This document shows, piece by piece, positions 43,146-51,449 of a stretch of 64,000 bases of DNA (position 1 is the stretch's first letter; the number at the start of each line of letters is the position of its first letter). Under the pieces are notes generated by a model that saw nothing but the letters and a program-made list of their open reading frames with translations, made no database searches and was not told where the DNA came from. The stretch comes from Bradyrhizobium frederickii. GTDB taxonomy: Bacteria > Pseudomonadota > Alphaproteobacteria > Rhizobiales > Xanthobacteraceae. The stretch covers positions 170,041-234,040 of the forward strand of contig NZ_SPQS01000012.1 of assembly GCF_004570865.1 (NCBI RefSeq). Reading direction: 5' to 3'. Both the position numbers and the translations under genes were made by a program.

Positions 43146-44953
43146 GTCTCGATGACCCTCATGATCAGATCGTCGTTCTTCTCGTTGCGCTCGCCGAACA
43201 AGGCGTCGCGCAGCCCCGTGGCGAGATTGATCTGGTCGACTGTCCGGTTGCAGGCGTCGAAATGGTAGAGATGCGGCAGCATGCTGTCGCGCGCATAGGA
43301 CTTGAATCTCAGCTCGCACTTCACGCCGCGAAACACCACGAAGCGCGTCGGCGGAAAGCTACGCGGCTTTGCGATGCCGGGCTGTTCGGGCAGCGCCGGA
43401 GCGCGTGGACGCAGCTCGGTCCACCGCCAGGCCAGCGTGGTGCCGACGGCCGCGCCGTTGATGAAGTCGTCGAGATAGCCGCCGAAATTGCCGTCGTAGT
43501 TCGAGCAGAACAGAAAGCGGCGACCGTTGTCGATAATGTGCCAATGCCCGAAATGGATGCCCGGCGCGTTGCCGAGCCAGCCTTGCGTGAAGAACACGCG
43601 TCCGGCAAACGTCACGATGCGCAGCGCCGCCCGGATGCACCACGCGCTCCACCATGGCGGACCGCGCAGCTCCGTGAGGCTGAACATATGCTGGGTTCCA
43701 TCGACCAGATCGGCCTCGCATCGCTCGATCGACGGATGGATCTGCTGGGCGCGCGGAACGTCGTCCTCGAGCGGATGAAAGAACTGCTCACTCAGCTTCT
43801 TGAACCGGCGGTTGAGCCGGTAAAACAGCGCACCGATGCAAAGCACCGCGGCGATCGCGACGACGGCGATCCCAACGATCTGCAATCCCGTCAGCTTTGG
43901 CAGCTTCGGTTCGACGACATTAATCATATAGTCCGGCGCAACCGCGTAGGCCAGCGGCGCCACCGTGTAGGCAAGGGCGCACGCGGCGACGGCCAGCAGC
44001 AGCGGCACACCGATCAGCCAGCCACCCGCATAGGTGGCCAGCGACGAGAGCGTCTGGGTCGGCCGATCGAGCTCCTGCTGGACGCTGTTCAGCCAGCGCC
44101 TCCAGGACACGAATTGAGCGGGCAGCGGCACCAGGAACAGCCAGACCAGGAATGCGATCAGCGCGAACGCCAGCAGCCCGTGCCAGCTCATCGTCAGCAG
44201 GCATTCGCTCGTCTTGGTGACGGCGTCTTCGATGGCCCGCCCCACATGCCCCGGTTCGCCGAAGAACCAGTTATAGGCCCGCGGAAGCGCCCAGACGATC
44301 CCGAGCACGACGAACCACAGCACGATCGCCGCCACGGGATAAGCGAGCTTCGCACCGATGCTCGCCCCCTTCCCGCGCCAATAGGATCGCGGCGCGGGTT
44401 TGACCGCCCACTCGAAACGGGGATTGGCGTAGGCCCACCGCGCCAGCGCCAGGGCGAATGCGGTGCGGTCGTTGCTGTATTTCGGCTTCAGCTTTCGCGC
44501 TTCGATGCGCGTCTGATCCAGCAGGTCGCTCTCCATCTTGATCTGCCGGACCGAGCGGTCGCGCGCGCCGACGAAGCCGCCGGCGGCGATGCTGTGCCAG
44601 CTCATCAGCTGGTTCAGCAATTGCTCCTTGTCCTTGGCTGTGGGCACGGCGACATGGGGAGCGACCATGGCGCCGAACAGCGTCCACATCGCGCCGTCGG
44701 GATGGTAGACGAGGCGGTATAGAAGATCGTAAGGGCGCAACCCCTCCTCCACCGCAAGCTCGAGCACGAGCACCGGCTGCTGGTTCGGGGCACCGGCCAA
44801 GGCCGGCAGCAGCCCGATCGAGGCGAAGTGCACCACCGCGACGTCCTCCAGCAGGGCATCCAATGCATCGTGAAGCTGCTTTGGAATTTCCGCGCCGCCG
44901 CCCCAGCCTGGCGCAACGATGCAGATCATCTGCTGCCGGACGATCTCGAGCAT
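43142..44953 (-). CDS. hypothetical 603-aa membrane protein of the cyclase-P450-DyP operon
   Basis: The protein has a soluble N-terminal region of about 200 residues opening IVRQQMICIVAPGWGGGAEI. Four membrane segments follow (about 202-224, 257-277, 309-337 and 356-378), then a C-terminal region of about 220 residues. The latter carries GIHFGHWHIIDNGRRFLFCS and NYDGNFGGYLDDFINGAAVG. I do not recognise a named domain. The HFGHWH and SNYDGNF segments look like a catalytic or substrate-contact region, and similar strings occur beside peroxidase genes. It overlaps the DyP gene and follows the P450 gene by 20 nt. Confidence 0.75.
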   Translation of the reverse strand: MLEIVRQQMICIVAPGWGGGAEIPKQLHDALDALLEDVAVVHFASIGLLPALAGAPNQQPVLVLELAVEEGLRPYDLLYRLVYHPDGAMWTLFGAMVAPHVAVPTAKDKEQLLNQLMSWHSIAAGGFVGARDRSVRQIKMESDLLDQTRIEARKLKPKYSNDRTAFALALARWAYANPRFEWAVKPAPRSYWRGKGASIGAKLAYPVAAIVLWFVVLGIVWALPRAYNWFFGEPGHVGRAIEDAVTKTSECLLTMSWHGLLAFALIAFLVWLFLVPLPAQFVSWRRWLNSVQQELDRPTQTLSSLATYAGGWLIGVPLLLAVAACALAYTVAPLAYAVAPDYMINVVEPKLPKLTGLQIVGIAVVAIAAVLCIGALFYRLNRRFKKLSEQFFHPLEDDVPRAQQIHPSIERCEADLVDGTQHMFSLTELRGPPWWSAWCIRAALRIVTFAGRVFFTQGWLGNAPGIHFGHWHIIDNGRRFLFCSNYDGNFGGYLDDFINGAAVGTTLAWRWTELRPRAPALPEQPGIAKPRSFPPTRFVVFRGVKCELRFKSYARDSMLPHLYHFDACNRTVDQINLATGLRDALFGERNEKNDDLIMRVIET

Positions 44954-44973
44954 GGCCGTGTTCTCCCGCTCAC

Positions 44974-46260
44974 TCAGGTGGTACGCATGCGCATGCGCAG
45001 CATCAGCGGCCCGTCATAGGCGATGGCCTTGCCTTCACCGCGCGCCAGTTGCAGCCGCGGCAAGGTGAGCAGGCCGATCAGCGCGCTGGTCAGGATCTCC
45101 ACCGCGTGATCCCGCGCGGGGCATTGGCGGGTGCCATATCCGAACATGAGATACCGCAAGGCATCGTTCTTGCCCCAATCGCGGTCCGGGCAGAAGCGAC
45201 CGCTCTGGGGAACGGCGCTGGGATCGAACAGCGCTGCAATCGACAGCAGCGAGACCTTGCCGCCGCCAGGACATCCGGCGTTGTATCGCGCGCCGGTCTT
45301 CATTTCCGTGTCACGCGGCACATCGCGCGCCAGCAGCGGAAAGATCGGCCGGAAACGCATCAGCTCGAGCACGTGGTTGCGCACGATCTTGCGGAACTCG
45401 GGATCGGTCCAGACGCCGGGCTCGCCGAGCCTGCCGGCCTTCGATCGCAGCTCCTCGTAGACCTTCGCGCGTCCCAGCAGCTCCTGAACGATAAGGGCCC
45501 CCGACTGAACGGTGACAGGATGCGAGATCCAGGCAAGGCCGACCGCGTTCCGTTCAATATCCTCGGAGGCGCTCTTGACGCCCCAGGCGGCGCCGATCGG
45601 GCCGCTCACGCGATCGATCCGCGCCTGCAGCGCATCCCCGCAGGCTTCCGCCCGTCGCCGAAGATCGAGTGTCGCCAGGCTGCCAGCCAGGAGTTGTCCT
45701 GCGACATAGCGGATTTCGAGCATGTATTGTCGCTGCAAGCCTTCGTCGACATCGCCTTGCGCGGAAGCGGTCGCCGACCCCGCCACCACCGCACCCGTGG
45801 CCGCGCCGAACAGCGGCCGCATGGCGTGGAATACGACCCACATCAGGTAGTCGTCGATCAGGTCGAATGCGCCCACCCCGCGCCCGCTCAGAGCCTTGAT
45901 CCGTTGCTGCGCCTCGGCATCGGAATCGGCGGGAACGTCCAGCGCCGCCAGCCGCGCATGGACCAGATCCCGGTCGGCCGAATAGGTCGGGCCGGGATCC
46001 ATCCCGATGAGATAGTCGCCAGAAACCATGTTGGCGGCATGCGCCGTGTTGGAGAAGCTGCGCGTACGCGTCAGCACGTCCCTGACGGCACTGGCGCGCG
46101 CCGCCAAGCCGAGCCGGCCTCCGACCGAAGGCCAGTGTCGAAGCAGTGCGCCGAATGCGCGCAAGACGGTGGTGTGGCGGTTGAGCCAGCAGAACAGGCC
46201 ATAGGAGAGACGGCGTACTCCCGGCGGCAACGCGTCGGGTTCATAGGTCGAGAGTTTCAT
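44974..46260 (-). CDS. cytochrome P450, atypical I-helix
   Basis: The 428-aa protein has the heme motif FGYGTRQCPARD (Cys 380) and the K-helix ExxR (Glu 299-Arg 302 in LELMRFRP), so it is a P450. The I-helix region reads AWISHPVTVQSGALIV (residues 243-258) where an ordinary monooxygenase has a small residue, then acid and alcohol (A/G-G-x-D/E-T). That pair is absent, as in peroxygenase and hydroperoxide-isomerising P450s. No ferredoxin or reductase gene is adjacent. The start overlaps the cyclase stop by 4 nt. Confidence 0.9.
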   Translation of the reverse strand: MKLSTYEPDALPPGVRRLSYGLFCWLNRHTTVLRAFGALLRHWPSVGGRLGLAARASAVRDVLTRTRSFSNTAHAANMVSGDYLIGMDPGPTYSADRDLVHARLAALDVPADSDAEAQQRIKALSGRGVGAFDLIDDYLMWVVFHAMRPLFGAATGAVVAGSATASAQGDVDEGLQRQYMLEIRYVAGQLLAGSLATLDLRRRAEACGDALQARIDRVSGPIGAAWGVKSASEDIERNAVGLAWISHPVTVQSGALIVQELLGRAKVYEELRSKAGRLGEPGVWTDPEFRKIVRNHVLELMRFRPIFPLLARDVPRDTEMKTGARYNAGCPGGGKVSLLSIAALFDPSAVPQSGRFCPDRDWGKNDALRYLMFGYGTRQCPARDHAVEILTSALIGLLTLPRLQLARGEGKAIAYDGPLMLRMRMRTT

Positions 46261-49200
46261 GCTGCATACCCGTCCTTCCGCCCGTCTGCGAGCACCGCGG
46301 CGGCCTGCCTGCGATAGTGGGGCATGCCCAGACGGTCCGCCGCCTCGGCGGCTCGCTTGAAATTCGCTTCGGCGCCTGCCAGATCGCCCGCCTGCCGCAA
46401 GGTTTCCGCCAGCTCGTACAGCGCTTCGGTCTGGTGGCCGTATTCTTCGGCGGTCTCCTCGACGGCCTTGCGGCCGACCGCGATCGCATCGTCGAGCCGA
46501 CCGAGCTTGCGATAGGCGACGCCCAGGCTCACCCGCATGAACGTCCTGCCGTAGGGTCCGGCCGCCTCGTAGATGCGATCGGCGAATCCCTTCTCCAGCA
46601 TCGTCGCCGCCTCGGCGGCCTTGCCGTTGCGCGCAAGCGCGCTGCCGAGAACGCCCGTGCAAACCGAAAGCATGGTCGGGACGTTATGCGTCACGCATTG
46701 CTGCACGCCCGCGCGCATCAAGGTCTCGGCAGGATCGAGCTCCATGCCCTCGATCCATATCTGCGACTGGACGGTGTCGATCAGCAGCCGGGAATAGGGA
46801 TGATTGATGTTCGACAAGATCTCGTAGGCCTTGGCACAGAATGCGTGGGCGGTTGCACTGTCTCCCAGTCGCCAGAGCGTGCTGGCATGAAACGCATACA
46901 GATTGACGATGGGAATGGCGGCCCATCCGGGTTGGACGACATGCGCCGACAGCTCCGGCCCGTAGTCGGAGAGCAGAACCTGGCCTTCGACGGCGGCCTC
47001 TGCATATCGGCCGAGAGCGTGGAGGTGCATCAGGCGGGTCTGATGCGCCGCCATCATCATGTGGCGGCGCTGCGCCAGGCGAGCGGCCTCCAGACCCTGT
47101 GAGGCATACCGCAGACCCTGCTCGAAGCGTCCGCGCATCCACAGGAACACCGCCGTCTCGGTCGACACCGCCGCTCGTGCGCGCTGGTCGTTCAGCTGCA
47201 CCGCGATGGCTTCCGCACGCTCCATATTGCTGAAGATGTCGTCGATCTGACCGAGCGCCAGCATCGCCCCGATCGCCTCCAGCCGAAGCGCGAGTTCGAG
47301 CGTCAGCGCAATCGAGGCGTCATCGACACGGCGGGCGGCCTGAAGTCCTTTCTCGAACGATTGAAGGGCTTCCTGATTGGCCGAGCGCGAGATGGCACGG
47401 GCCATCGACTTGACGGTGAATCTCGCCGCCTGCTCCCATTCCTCCCCTTTGAAGGCATGGTGCGCCAGCGCCGGCGCGATATCCGCCTCAGCGGCCCCTG
47501 GCCGCGCATGCAACGCCAGGAAGGCCTGCCGGTGCAGCGCCTTCAGCCGCGCGCGCGTGAGAGCGGCGAGCACGACGTCGCGCACCAATGCGTGGCGAAA
47601 CGCGAACGCGTGCTGCTCGAGCGAACCGCGCGCCTGATCCGGCCCCGCCAACAACCCGGATGCAACGCACAGACCCAGCAATTCTTCGGCACGCCCCAGG
47701 TCCACGGCCTGCATCGCCGCGATCAGTTCGCGCGTGATGGGGTCGCCAAGGATCGCCGCGGCTTCGAGCGCGGATTTGGCGGCTTCGGGCAGCCTGTCGA
47801 CGCGCGCACTGATCACCGCGGCGATGGAGCCCGGCACGCGCAGCTCTCCGGGCGGCCGCTGCAGCCGGTAGGCACCCGGCGTTCCCTCGAGTGATCCGTC
47901 GTCGATCAGCGTAATGACCAACTGCTCCAGGAAGAAGGGATTGCCGTCGGCGCGCGCGACCAATTCGCTCATGATGCCGAGCACGGACAGTTCATCCCCC
48001 AGCAGGGCGCGCGCGAGCCTGAGCATCTCGCCGTCGCGGAGAGGCTCGATCATCCGCTCTGCAAACCACGGTGCCTCGCGCCACTGATGGTCGAAATCGG
48101 GTCGATAGCTGACGCAGACGAGGATCGGCAGTCCCTTAAGCTTTGGAAGCAGGGCCTCGAACAGCCGCCGGCTCTCGCGGTCGGCCAGGAAAACGTCCTC
48201 GAGCACGAGCACGAACGGGCCCGCCTGGGCGCGTCTGCGCACGAGCCACAGCAATGCCTCGCCGATGCGACGTCGCCGCTGCACCGGGTTCAGCGCCAGC
48301 CAGGCCTGATCCGGCGCCGCAAGATCCAACAGGTCATTGATCGCCGCCAGATGTGCGGCGCCCTCGGGGGCCCATTCGGCGACCAGGGTCCGCCCAACGG
48401 ATTGCGCATCCGTCCCGCCTGTTTGCGGCAACCGGGCCAGGCTCGCGATCAGGTCCGCGGCGGTGCTGTAGGCGCGCGCGCTCGCATAACCTCTCGCCTG
48501 CGAAAGGCAGACGTCGATGCCCTGACTTGCAAGCGCGGCGATCCAGTCGGCGATCAAGCGGGACTTGCCGATTCCGGCATCGCCGCACAGCCCGATCGTT
48601 CGCATCGCGCCGGTTCGAACGATGTCGAGATCCCCGGCCAGCATCCGCAGGGAATCCTCGCGGCCGACCAGGGGCGCCCAGCGCTGCTTGCGCGTCAGCG
48701 GCGCCGCCGCCGAGCTTTCGGTCGCGACCACGACCTCATGGAGTTCGACCGGACCGTCCAGCCCTCGGACCGAGCGCATCCCGACCGGCCGCGTGTCGAT
48801 CTGCTGCGCGACGAGGCGCTGCGTCGCGGCACTGATCAGAATGCCGCCGGGCGGAGCCATCTTTTCGAGCCGCGATGCAAGGTGAATCGTCTTGCCGTCC
48901 GCTCCGTAGTGCGACCAGCCGTATTGCCCGACGACGCCGACCAGGACTTCGCCCGAATTGATGCCGACGCGCAGCATCGGGCTGGCCACGCCCTGAACCG
49001 CGTGGCCGGGAATGGTTGCTCGCTGCATCTTGAGGGCGGCAAGGCACGCCCGCAGCGCGTGATCCTCCTGCGCCACGGGCGCGCCGAACAAGGCGACGAG
49101 CCCGTCGCCGAGCAACTGGCTCACCGTGCCGCCATAGGTCCCGACCGCCTCGGCCAAATGGTTCAGCGCCTTGCCGAGATAGTTGCGGGATTCCTCGGGG

Positions 49201-49466
49201 TCGGCGTGCTGGAGCAGGGATGTCGAGTCACATACGTCGACGAAGAGAACGCTGACCTGCTTGTTTTCAGTCAGCATCTGTGACCGAACCGCGGTGTAAT
49301 CGTGCAGCGGAACGACCCGCGCCTCGCGGTCAAGTGTACTGGCAACCGTTGGAGCGGCGGGCTGCTCCACGGCACGATCGAGGCGAGCGCCGCATTGAGC
49401 ACAGAAGCGGTGCTCGCGAGACACACGGGCCGAACATGCGGGACACTTGGTCACGGCAGTACACAC
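46257..49466 (-). CDS. zinc ribbon-adenylate/guanylate cyclase-AAA ATPase-TPR protein (1069 aa)
   Basis: Domains in order: a zinc ribbon (Cys 8, 11, 22, 25); a class III cyclase domain from about 69 to 245 with metal Asp 77 and Asp 121; a STAND-like ATPase with Walker A GDAGIGKS (295-302) and Walker B VLVLEDV (419-425); and a helical C-terminus from about 650 with TPR-like repeats. Two usual substrate residues are changed: Gln 117 for the purine-binding Lys, and His 195 for the Asn of the VNxAxR block (here TIHLASRLE). It is the first gene of the P450-DyP operon, so it may act as its sensor. Confidence 0.9.
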   Translation of the reverse strand: MCTAVTKCPACSARVSREHRFCAQCGARLDRAVEQPAAPTVASTLDREARVVPLHDYTAVRSQMLTENKQVSVLFVDVCDSTSLLQHADPEESRNYLGKALNHLAEAVGTYGGTVSQLLGDGLVALFGAPVAQEDHALRACLAALKMQRATIPGHAVQGVASPMLRVGINSGEVLVGVVGQYGWSHYGADGKTIHLASRLEKMAPPGGILISAATQRLVAQQIDTRPVGMRSVRGLDGPVELHEVVVATESSAAAPLTRKQRWAPLVGREDSLRMLAGDLDIVRTGAMRTIGLCGDAGIGKSRLIADWIAALASQGIDVCLSQARGYASARAYSTAADLIASLARLPQTGGTDAQSVGRTLVAEWAPEGAAHLAAINDLLDLAAPDQAWLALNPVQRRRRIGEALLWLVRRRAQAGPFVLVLEDVFLADRESRRLFEALLPKLKGLPILVCVSYRPDFDHQWREAPWFAERMIEPLRDGEMLRLARALLGDELSVLGIMSELVARADGNPFFLEQLVITLIDDGSLEGTPGAYRLQRPPGELRVPGSIAAVISARVDRLPEAAKSALEAAAILGDPITRELIAAMQAVDLGRAEELLGLCVASGLLAGPDQARGSLEQHAFAFRHALVRDVVLAALTRARLKALHRQAFLALHARPGAAEADIAPALAHHAFKGEEWEQAARFTVKSMARAISRSANQEALQSFEKGLQAARRVDDASIALTLELALRLEAIGAMLALGQIDDIFSNMERAEAIAVQLNDQRARAAVSTETAVFLWMRGRFEQGLRYASQGLEAARLAQRRHMMMAAHQTRLMHLHALGRYAEAAVEGQVLLSDYGPELSAHVVQPGWAAIPIVNLYAFHASTLWRLGDSATAHAFCAKAYEILSNINHPYSRLLIDTVQSQIWIEGMELDPAETLMRAGVQQCVTHNVPTMLSVCTGVLGSALARNGKAAEAATMLEKGFADRIYEAAGPYGRTFMRVSLGVAYRKLGRLDDAIAVGRKAVEETAEEYGHQTEALYELAETLRQAGDLAGAEANFKRAAEAADRLGMPHYRRQAAAVLADGRKDGYAA

Positions 49467-49929
49467 TCATCAATGATTTCAACGCAGCAATCAACGCTTT
49501 CTGGCCTGATCATCGTCCCTTCCCCGGACGTGAACCCGCGCAGTCAAAATCAGTCCATCGAACCAATGGCCTCACCATTGGCTCCGCGCGCCGACGTCGC
49601 GCACAACCCATAGACGTAACCGGAGAAAATGCGGCGCACTGACTCCGGCGCGGGACCGCCGATTATCCCGCCGGGAGAAAAATCAATCCTGAAAAACGCA
49701 ATGTCATAACAGGGCCCATGAGCAATCTGCGGCCACTAGCAATTGAAGGTAGTATAACCTCTTCGCACCAATTGAAAAGCCGTAGTTCGCGGGTTCGCGG
49801 CGAAAGCCGCCCGACGGCGCGGAACTCGGGAGGGCCCAGCGGAATGCGCGCACAAGGGGACGGCCGGGCTCGCGCGGGAGCCAACTCGTTGCAGGGCCTC
49901 CGCTCCAAAGGAGCAGGCAGTCCCTGCAC
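49467..49929. other. region between mntH and the cyclase operon
   Basis: 463 bp with no convincing gene. It must carry the promoter of the cyclase-P450-membrane-DyP operon and the end of the mntH transcript. Relatively AT-rich spots are at 49468-49500 and 49735-49760. No strong palindrome or terminator is seen. Confidence 0.5.
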
Positions 49930-51282
49930 TCATCCAAACAACGTATCGAACAACAGCTTCAGGTTCAGGACCACGATCACGCCCGCGACGATCCAGGCGA
50001 TCGCGGCGACGTAGGCTGGAATCGCGAACTTCCCCATCTTGCGGCGGTCGGAGACGAAGCGGACCAGCGGGATGACGGCGAAGGGCAACTGCATCGACAG
50101 CACGACCTGGCTGAACACCAGCAGATCCGCCGTGCCGCGCTCGCCATAGATCGCGGTGACGATGATCACGGGGACGATGGCGATGCCGCGCGTCAGCAGG
50201 CGGCGCGCCCAGCTCGGCAGGCGCAGATCGAGAAAGCCTTCCATCACGATCTGGCCGGCGAGCGTCGCCGTCACCGTCGAGTTCAGGCCGGAGGCGAGCA
50301 GCGCCACCGCAAACAGCGTCGAGGCGATGCCGAGGCCTAGCAGCGGCGACAACAGCTCGAACGCCTGCCCGATCTCGGCGACATCCGAATGGCCGCTTTG
50401 GTGGAAGGTCGCAGCTGCGACGACGAGGATTGCGGCGTTGATGAACAGCGCCAGCATCAGGGCAATGGTCGAGTCCGTCGTCGCCCATTTGATCGCCTCG
50501 CGGCGGCCCTTGTCGTTGCGCTCATATGCGCGCGTCTGCACGATCGAGGAGTGCAGATAGAGATTGTGCGGCATCACCGTCGCGCCGATGATGCCGATCG
50601 CGATGTAGAGCATTTCGGGGTTGGTGAAGATCTCGCTCTTCGGCATGAAGCCGCGCAGCACCTCCGCGACCGGCGGCGCCGCGGCCGCGATCTGGACCGC
50701 GAAGCAGACCGCGATCACCGCCAGCAGCGCGATGACGAAGGCTTCGAGGAAACGGAAGCCGCGGTTCATCAGGAGCAGCAGCAGGAAGGCATCGAGTGCG
50801 GCGAGCAGCGCGCCGCCGATCAGGGGAATGCCGAACAGGAGTTTCAGCGCGATCGCGGTGCCGATGACCTCGGCGAGATCGCAGGCGATGATCGCCGCCT
50901 CGCAGGCAATCCAGAGCAGGAAGTTCACCGCCGGCGAATAGGTGGCGCGGCAGGCCTGCGCGAGGTCGCGGTCGGTGACGATGCCGAGCCGCGCCGCCAG
51001 CGATTGCAGCAGGATCGCCATCAGGTTCGAGAGCAGGATGACGGAGAGCAGCGTGTAGCCGAACTTGGAACCGCCGGCGAGGTCGGTCGCCCAGTTGCCG
51101 GGGTCCATGTAGCCGACCGAGACGAGATAGCCCGGGCCGACGAAAGCGAGCAGCCGGCGCCACCAGCGGCCTGCGACCGGAAGCGCGATCGTGGCGTTCA
51201 CCTCGGCGAGGCTCTTGGTGACGGGCGCGTCAGTGCGCCAGCCGGCGGTGTCGGGGGTCAAATCAGGGGTTCTGGCATCCAT
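49930..51282 (-). CDS. mntH: Mn2+ (NRAMP) transporter MntH
   Basis: From the ATG at 51280-51282 the 450-aa protein has eleven membrane segments and the NRAMP metal residues: VGYMDPGNWATDLAGGSKFG (DPGN in TM1) and ATVMPHNLYLHSSIVQTR (MPH in TM6). It imports Mn2+ by proton symport. In B. japonicum MntH is the main Mn2+ uptake route and is repressed by Mur; a fitting box lies just upstream. The frame extends further up but passes through that regulatory site. Confidence 0.94.
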   Translation of the reverse strand: MDARTPDLTPDTAGWRTDAPVTKSLAEVNATIALPVAGRWWRRLLAFVGPGYLVSVGYMDPGNWATDLAGGSKFGYTLLSVILLSNLMAILLQSLAARLGIVTDRDLAQACRATYSPAVNFLLWIACEAAIIACDLAEVIGTAIALKLLFGIPLIGGALLAALDAFLLLLLMNRGFRFLEAFVIALLAVIAVCFAVQIAAAAPPVAEVLRGFMPKSEIFTNPEMLYIAIGIIGATVMPHNLYLHSSIVQTRAYERNDKGRREAIKWATTDSTIALMLALFINAAILVVAAATFHQSGHSDVAEIGQAFELLSPLLGLGIASTLFAVALLASGLNSTVTATLAGQIVMEGFLDLRLPSWARRLLTRGIAIVPVIIVTAIYGERGTADLLVFSQVVLSMQLPFAVIPLVRFVSDRRKMGKFAIPAYVAAIAWIVAGVIVVLNLKLLFDTLFG

Positions 51283-51310
51283 ACGACGAGAATACCGATA
51301 TCGAGGCTTA

Positions 51311-51327
51311 TTGCAACTCATTTGCAA
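51311..51327. promoter_or_regulatory. Mur/Fur-like box upstream of mntH
   Basis: TTGCAACTCATTTGCAA contains two TTGCAA elements in dyad arrangement (TGCAA-N7-TTGCA) and lies 28 bp before the mntH ATG. This fits the manganese-responsive sites bound by the Fur-family repressor Mur in rhizobia. The divergent MFS gene starts 123 bp away. Confidence 0.55.
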
Positions 51328-51449
51328 CTGCATCTGGTGGCATGGGTTCTCGTCCTGGCGGTTGTCCGCCCCCTTTGTCGGGAAGCGGGTGGGTTTGGCG
51401 GCCTCGGAGCCGGATACTGGCGCCAATCCGACTTTGCAGGACATGAGCC

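Noticed and set aside
43130..44722. 530-codon plus-strand frame
   Set aside because: Antisense to the 603-aa membrane protein gene, with no domain and shadow-type composition.
46684..47142. 152-codon minus-strand frame
   Set aside because: Lies wholly inside the 1069-aa cyclase gene in another frame.
49663..49937. short minus-strand frames near the mntH end
   Set aside because: They overlap mntH, lack ribosome sites and have no recognisable protein character.
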